In this document: in pieces, positions 58,911-64,000 of the stretch
How the letters are laid out: each line of letters starts with the position of its first letter
How positions within the stretch are numbered: the first letter of the stretch is position 1
DNA from: Lamellibrachia satsuma
Lineage: Eukaryota; Annelida; Polychaeta; Sabellida; Siboglinidae
DNA: 64,000 bases
Assembly (NCBI GenBank): GCA_033239005.1
Contig: BSQZ01000006.1
Span: forward strand, 13,271,162 to 13,335,161
Direction: 5' to 3'
Translations under genes and position numbers: made by a program
The notes under the pieces: generated by a model
The model's database searches: none
Told to the model about the DNA's origin: nothing
Seen by the model: only the letters and a program-made list of their open reading frames with translations

Positions 58911-59179
58911 ACCCTCAATCATAAGCATGAATTAGCTGTAATTATACATGTAATATTCATTTACAAAATAATGTACAGCATTCAATCTATTATGTGTACA
59001 TGATCTAATTAGCATACACTTTTAATCAGCAGGATCCATAATTATTGTAATTGTTACTAAAGTGTCACCATCTGGTGTTAAACAGTTGGCACCACTTTTC
59101 AGTTGTTGTACACTGGACACCAAATGGCACCACTAGTGTTAATGGGAAACAGAAGTCATGGTTTTGAGCTTATGTACCT

Positions 59180-59715
59180 AATTACTACATATAAGAGTTA
59201 ATAAAACATAACCATTTGCAACTATAATTAAGAAGATCACGACAGTGGTTTACTAGGAAAACCTGGTTGAACACACGTCATCTTAATTTCATGAGCCTCG
59301 CCATACTGTTAGATAACCCTACGTTACAAGTGTCAAAGTCTAGCAACATTCGCTGACAAATGAAAATATATTTGTATACACCTGTTGCTATATTTGTCAA
59401 TACAATACGGCTATGCTGTTTGCGTCTAAACTCAACTTATGTAATATATCCTGGTCCTTGTTTACTAAACTAGTCTTCTTTCTGGCAAAATAACACGTTT
59501 GTTTTAGACTTTATGTTGGTTCTATGTATACCAGACTCCACAATAGTCTAGGTTACCCGATTTTCATAGAACTGCACATATGCTTATTGCTCTCACTGGT
59601 TAACATGTCAACTGGAAAAATGACCAGAATCTCTGACTTTTAGAACACATTCTGAGTAAACCAGTGGCATGATATTCTTGATTTTAGTTGCACATGGTTA
59701 GTTTTTATTATCTCT
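59180..59715 (+). repeat. Dispersed repeat family A, copy 2
   Basis: Matches 26,520-27,250 in the same order but is shorter in the middle, consistent with separate decay of two insertions. Confidence 0.65.
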
Positions 59716-60444
59716 TTAAGGTGCATAGCCCCAAAACCATGATTTCTATTTTGCTTTAAACAGTTATCTTGTTATCTAGAGAAATCAATATTTGTGTAGG
59801 CTTATAAGAACAGATTCCTTGACATTTCGTTATAGTCCAAATTTTTTTGCAAGCATACTTTATATTTATTAGGTAGAATACGGTAGTTGTACTCAACCTA
59901 CATGAAATATTGCAATTGACCCTTTGCACAGCATTGTAATTAATTCTTTAAGCACTGTATTTGTAACTGAATGTTTTGAAGCAACTGACTGTGTTGATGT
60001 GCTGTATTTGTAGTTGAGTTTATATGATAAGCACTCTGTAATTGACAAATGTATCTTCTGTCATAAAAGGTCAAGGTTATGTAGTAATTAATTATAATTA
60101 ACAAACCCTTCTTATATAATACTGAATTACCAAACTATGAAGAACAATATACAAGCTGTCTCAATACTAGTCAATAGTTCGGTAAAATCCTTCCATTAAA
60201 ACAACGTTTAGTGAATCCAGATATTTAAGATTAAACCTTTATAACTCATCTGTGGACAAGGGGCGTGTTTAAAAAGGTGCAAAGTCTAATAATTTTTATT
60301 GTAAAATCTTGTATAGCATACTCTAACAAACACAAAATAGTGAAAATTGTAACTTTTTTAGAATAATGAATTTCACAAAGGTAGACTTTAATGAATTTAA
60401 TGTTACACCATGCCCACCAATAAAGTTATGGTATGCATACACTG

Positions 60445-60835
60445 GTAAGATTAAAGGTGCTTCCTCAAATGGTTCAGCCCATTATGAATCTGGTTCACTT
60501 ATGTCCAGATGTGTAGTGTGTGACTAGTTTAAGTAATGTGCGCAGTCTGTTTAATAAAAAAATGCCTACTTTTGTTCAAATCATTGAAAGAATTGACTTT
60601 AGTCGTTAGATCTGATAAGGTTCAAAATAGTTGATATCAAAGTTAAAAAATTTCACCAAGGAAAAAAAATTTATTTTTCAGCATTTCGATTTTCACTTCA
60701 GCTAATGCTTGAACTCGCATTAACTAATTTAATAGTTTGCCTGATGATTTCACACAAAAACTACATACAAAAGTTGCACAAACAAGCTAGCATGTTGCAG
60801 TGGATAAAAGGTAGGTTTGGTTTTTTGCAAAATTA
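60445..60835 (+). repeat. Dispersed repeat family C, copy 2
   Basis: Matches 56,765-57,215. No protein-coding frame in either copy. Confidence 0.75.
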
Positions 60836-63800
60836 ATTTGAAATGAGACTAAAAAAATTTAATTGATTAAGCACCATTAACTTAACCTAGGGGGTATCAT
60901 GGATATGTTAAAATGACTAGAAATCACTGTAAATCGACCCATTTGTCACATTCCAGTACATTTACCAAAGCACAATTTATTACAAAGATCATTCTCCAAC
61001 GTGTCTACTCATCATGAAACAGCAAAAGCCAACAAATTCCCCCCTAATTTCAGCCTAACTATCGTTATTCACTGTATAGGGTTCAGGATACAGTTACATT
61101 TCCCACTGGTAGCAATGTTAACGTTTTGCATAATTATAAGAAAACATGACCATCAAAAATTATAAAAGTTTTTACCAGCCGCTGTCATCATCCCACTGAC
61201 ATGCTGGTCGTGTTTTGTCAAAATTAGACATTTCTAACTCTTGTAATATGCCTGTATGTGCAATACCCCTCAATGTTTACCAATATTGGCATGAATTACG
61301 ACGCACACATGTCTAGTGGCCAAAAAAATCACAAATATCCTTCCACCTATTCAAATCATCTAAAAATCCACCATTTCACTCTCAACAGCTTCCACCAGCA
61401 AACCAGGTAATGTCCCTGCACAAATGCACTTATGTCAGAACGTATGAATTTTTAAAAATGTCCTATATCCAAACTTACTATGCCCTACATTCGTGTGTAA
61501 CACACCAGGAAGTCTAACTGAGGCATGACCCCTATAACTACTCTGGGGTACCACCCTATGGCTGGAGAAGCAAACACCCTGCAATATTAGTCACTGCACA
61601 ACATAAACCAACCCTTAAAATGAATCAACCATCTTCATTCCATCTGATTGGGTTTCTAGAATGAATCATCAGGTACGATTGGTCTTTCCATTTTTTGCAC
61701 AATCATATCTAAATTTGTAAATTTTCTGCAACGTCACTGACAGAATGTCACCAGAATGATTCTCCAGAATTGTGACAGTGAGAGCAAAACATAACCAAAT
61801 AAAAAGTTCAGCAACATTTTGCAATAATTATAAATAGTGTAACAGCGTTCTCTTACTGCAGTATGCACATTATAATTCTCAGCATCTTTGAACATTAACC
61901 AATCAACACCAGGGATAGGTTCAATTACATATTTGTAATTGATTACAAGCAAAACGTGTACTTGTAATTTAATGGTGTAACTGATTATGGATTTGAAATA
62001 ATGCTGTAATTGTAACCGAGTTCACATAAATGCAACAATTACACCAATTACAATTAATTAAATATAGTATGTTTTTATATCACAAACTTTACTTGAACAA
62101 ACCAATTAAAAGTGTTGTCCCACACAAGTTATAAATTTTATACAAAACATACACATTCAACAACACACATGCAAAATAATTAACAATTTATACTGAATAA
62201 ACCTATTAAATAAACAGATGGTCCTACATATTGCATCTTTAATTGAAATGAAAAATAACTGCAACAGATTTGAAACAATTTGGAAATATAGTTGAAATGA
62301 AAAAATAAAAGTGATCAATTTTGTGTAACTTTAATTGAGTTTGTGTAAATGTGATTGATTTTGTGTAATTATAATAGATTTTGTGTAATTGATCACACAA
62401 AATTAAGTGTTTACTAAGCCACACAAATGTTATTCAGTCATGCACAATAAAACTGAAGACCCAAGGTAGAACTGATATTCTGTGAAAAGAGAGAATGTCA
62501 TATATGATATGCATCTAAAATATTTAAATTTTTTTAAATTTGGAAACAATTCATGAGTACGATAGCATGCATTTAATTTTGGGGAAAATTAAGACTATAT
62601 ATGCCTTTTCTACTATAAGTGAAGATAATACATATAACTATCTGTAAAAGTAAAATGAAGTATAAAAGAAAATTATGTCATAAATTATGCCATTTTAGTA
62701 TCATGAAACCTGTGACAGTTGGATGCAGTGATAACTTCTGTCACCGCAACATTTGGTTACAGTTACTTACACAAAAACTGAGAACATAAAATAGAGAAAA
62801 CTGTGTAGGAGATAATGTGCATTTATGATTTAATTTATGATCTTTTAATTTCTGACCTAACCATGAAAATGACCACCTATAGCATCCAACTTCCCCTCAT
62901 ACATCTACTATACATATACACGTCACGTGGAAAAAATTACATTTACTTTCTCAGAACGATAAAATGTTAGAAAAAAATAAAACCAAAATATCACCATCTC
63001 CTATGGCAATTACACATAGCGCCATTGATACATATGACAAGGCGTCATTCAGTTTCACCAAAAGTCTGTACGATGGTGCTGCTATGATTGAAATCAAACA
63101 TAGTACAATTATGCATTTCTGTATTTTAACTGTGCGTGCATGTGTACTTCGTTGCTTGTCATATGTACCGATTTTACAGTAACCTTGGCGGTACTCGTAA
63201 TTGCTGTAGGAGATAGCGATATTTTGGTTTTATTTTTTCTAAATTTTGTGACGTGTATAATTATGTATAGTAGATATATGAGGAGACGTTTGGGTGCTCT
63301 ACGTGGTAATTTTCATGGTTTGGTCGGAAAGTAAAAGATTGCCAAAAATTATGCTCAGAAAATAAACCGCCATAAACTGATAAAATTCACTACTTATAAA
63401 TAAATATGTCAAAACCATTACAAATATATTCTTATTTACAAAACCATCTTACCTAAGTATATTAACATTGCCATTGTGATAGTATTGGATGACCAACATT
63501 CAAATAGATTGTGTGCTTAATTAAATCATAATTACCAAAGGCAAAGAGACTAATGCTGCAGGATTTTGATTGAAGTATTAGAAACTGTATTCACACAAAC
63601 CCTCTTTTATTTTTTAACAGATTTGGATTAATATGTATCTATATATAACATTTACATAAACATAACTATACAGTGACAATTTTGGAAGCCAAGCCCAAAC
63701 AGAATTGTTACTTTATACTGTTCGAGTCATAATCAACTTTTTGTAAAATCAAGCACTTGTTTATCATTTGTTAAATAACAATAACTTATCGTAACGAAAC

Positions 63801-64000
63801 TTTGGCCAGTTGTAATCATATCTAAACTATCGAACATTAAACGTATATTATCAGTAAAACTTAATTACAAGTGAAAGCTCACCCGGATAGTATGTTTAAA
63901 TGTTACTCCAACTCTGTGTGACTGTGACTGTCTCTGCCACCCGGTACCGATTCGATGATTGTCCTAGGCTATAATCCGTTCTCGATAATTTGCTGTGTGT
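60836..64000. other. Gene-poor AT-rich stretch to the window end
   Basis: No supported gene, RNA or promoter. It contains the AATTACA-rich tract at 61,925-62,060 and repeated TTTTGTGTAA phrases at 62,320-62,400. Confidence 0.5.

Noticed and set aside
62964..63334. Frames of 72 and 64 codons near the right end
   Set aside because: Short, AT-rich, with no domain, splice or codon evidence.

Overview
The window looks like a piece of a marine invertebrate genome: intron-containing host exons, tRNA-derived SINEs, LINE, hAT and Ty3/gypsy relics, and many long (TA)n, (CA)n and minisatellite tracts. A mollusc or other lophotrochozoan is a guess. The sequence does not fix the species.

Region 1, about 1-14,200, is the right-hand part of a Polinton/Maverick (adintovirus-like) element whose left end lies outside the window. 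All recognisable genes are on the plus strand: two unrecognised ORFs, then a zinc-finger plus protein-primed family B DNA polymerase, an A32/FtsK-type packaging ATPase, two small Polinton-conserved proteins, two tiny overlapping membrane ORFs, a DDE integrase with a chromodomain, another membrane protein, the minor capsid (penton-like) protein, a pVI/pX-like basic protein, the double-jelly-roll major capsid protein and an adenain-like cysteine protease. Polymerase and major capsid genes are interrupted by three frameshifts. All three are -1 and lie in or near homopolymer runs. The genes are tightly packed and partly overlapping (ATGA, TAATG, TAGATG junctions). The only promoter-like regions are near 1,870 and 2,060-2,570, and the only poly(A) signals noted are at 1,938 and 14,167. 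Just upstream of each poly(A) signal lies an array of the same small hairpin motif, seven units in all, with compensatory changes in the outer stem. This is the most novel signal in the window.

Region 2, 14,200-20,500, holds repeats: an LTR-like segment with two CTCF-like motifs, a 3.6 kb foldback element with arms of about 600 bp, a hAT (ZBED5-type) transposase relic and a 30-bp minisatellite.

Region 3, 20,800-38,840, contains a tandem duplication of an eight-exon host gene encoding an extended PHD (ePHD) zinc finger, an Arg/Ser-rich segment and two unrecognised C-terminal segments. The upstream copy (20,845-25,966) is broken. The downstream copy (32,641-38,570) is open through every splice junction with consistent phase. 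It ends at an in-frame TAG that is followed at once by ATG and 89 more open codons. Between the copies are a minisatellite, a 26-bp perfect hairpin, a LINE relic and a SINE.

Region 4, 38,840-64,000, is mostly non-coding. It holds LINE and gypsy relics and a small Maf bZIP gene on the minus strand (exons at 50,468-50,545 and 45,676-46,059). Its intron carries an antisense CR1/jockey-type LINE with an intact 907-codon ORF. After 50.6 kb I see only repeats, SINE fragments and AT-rich sequence.
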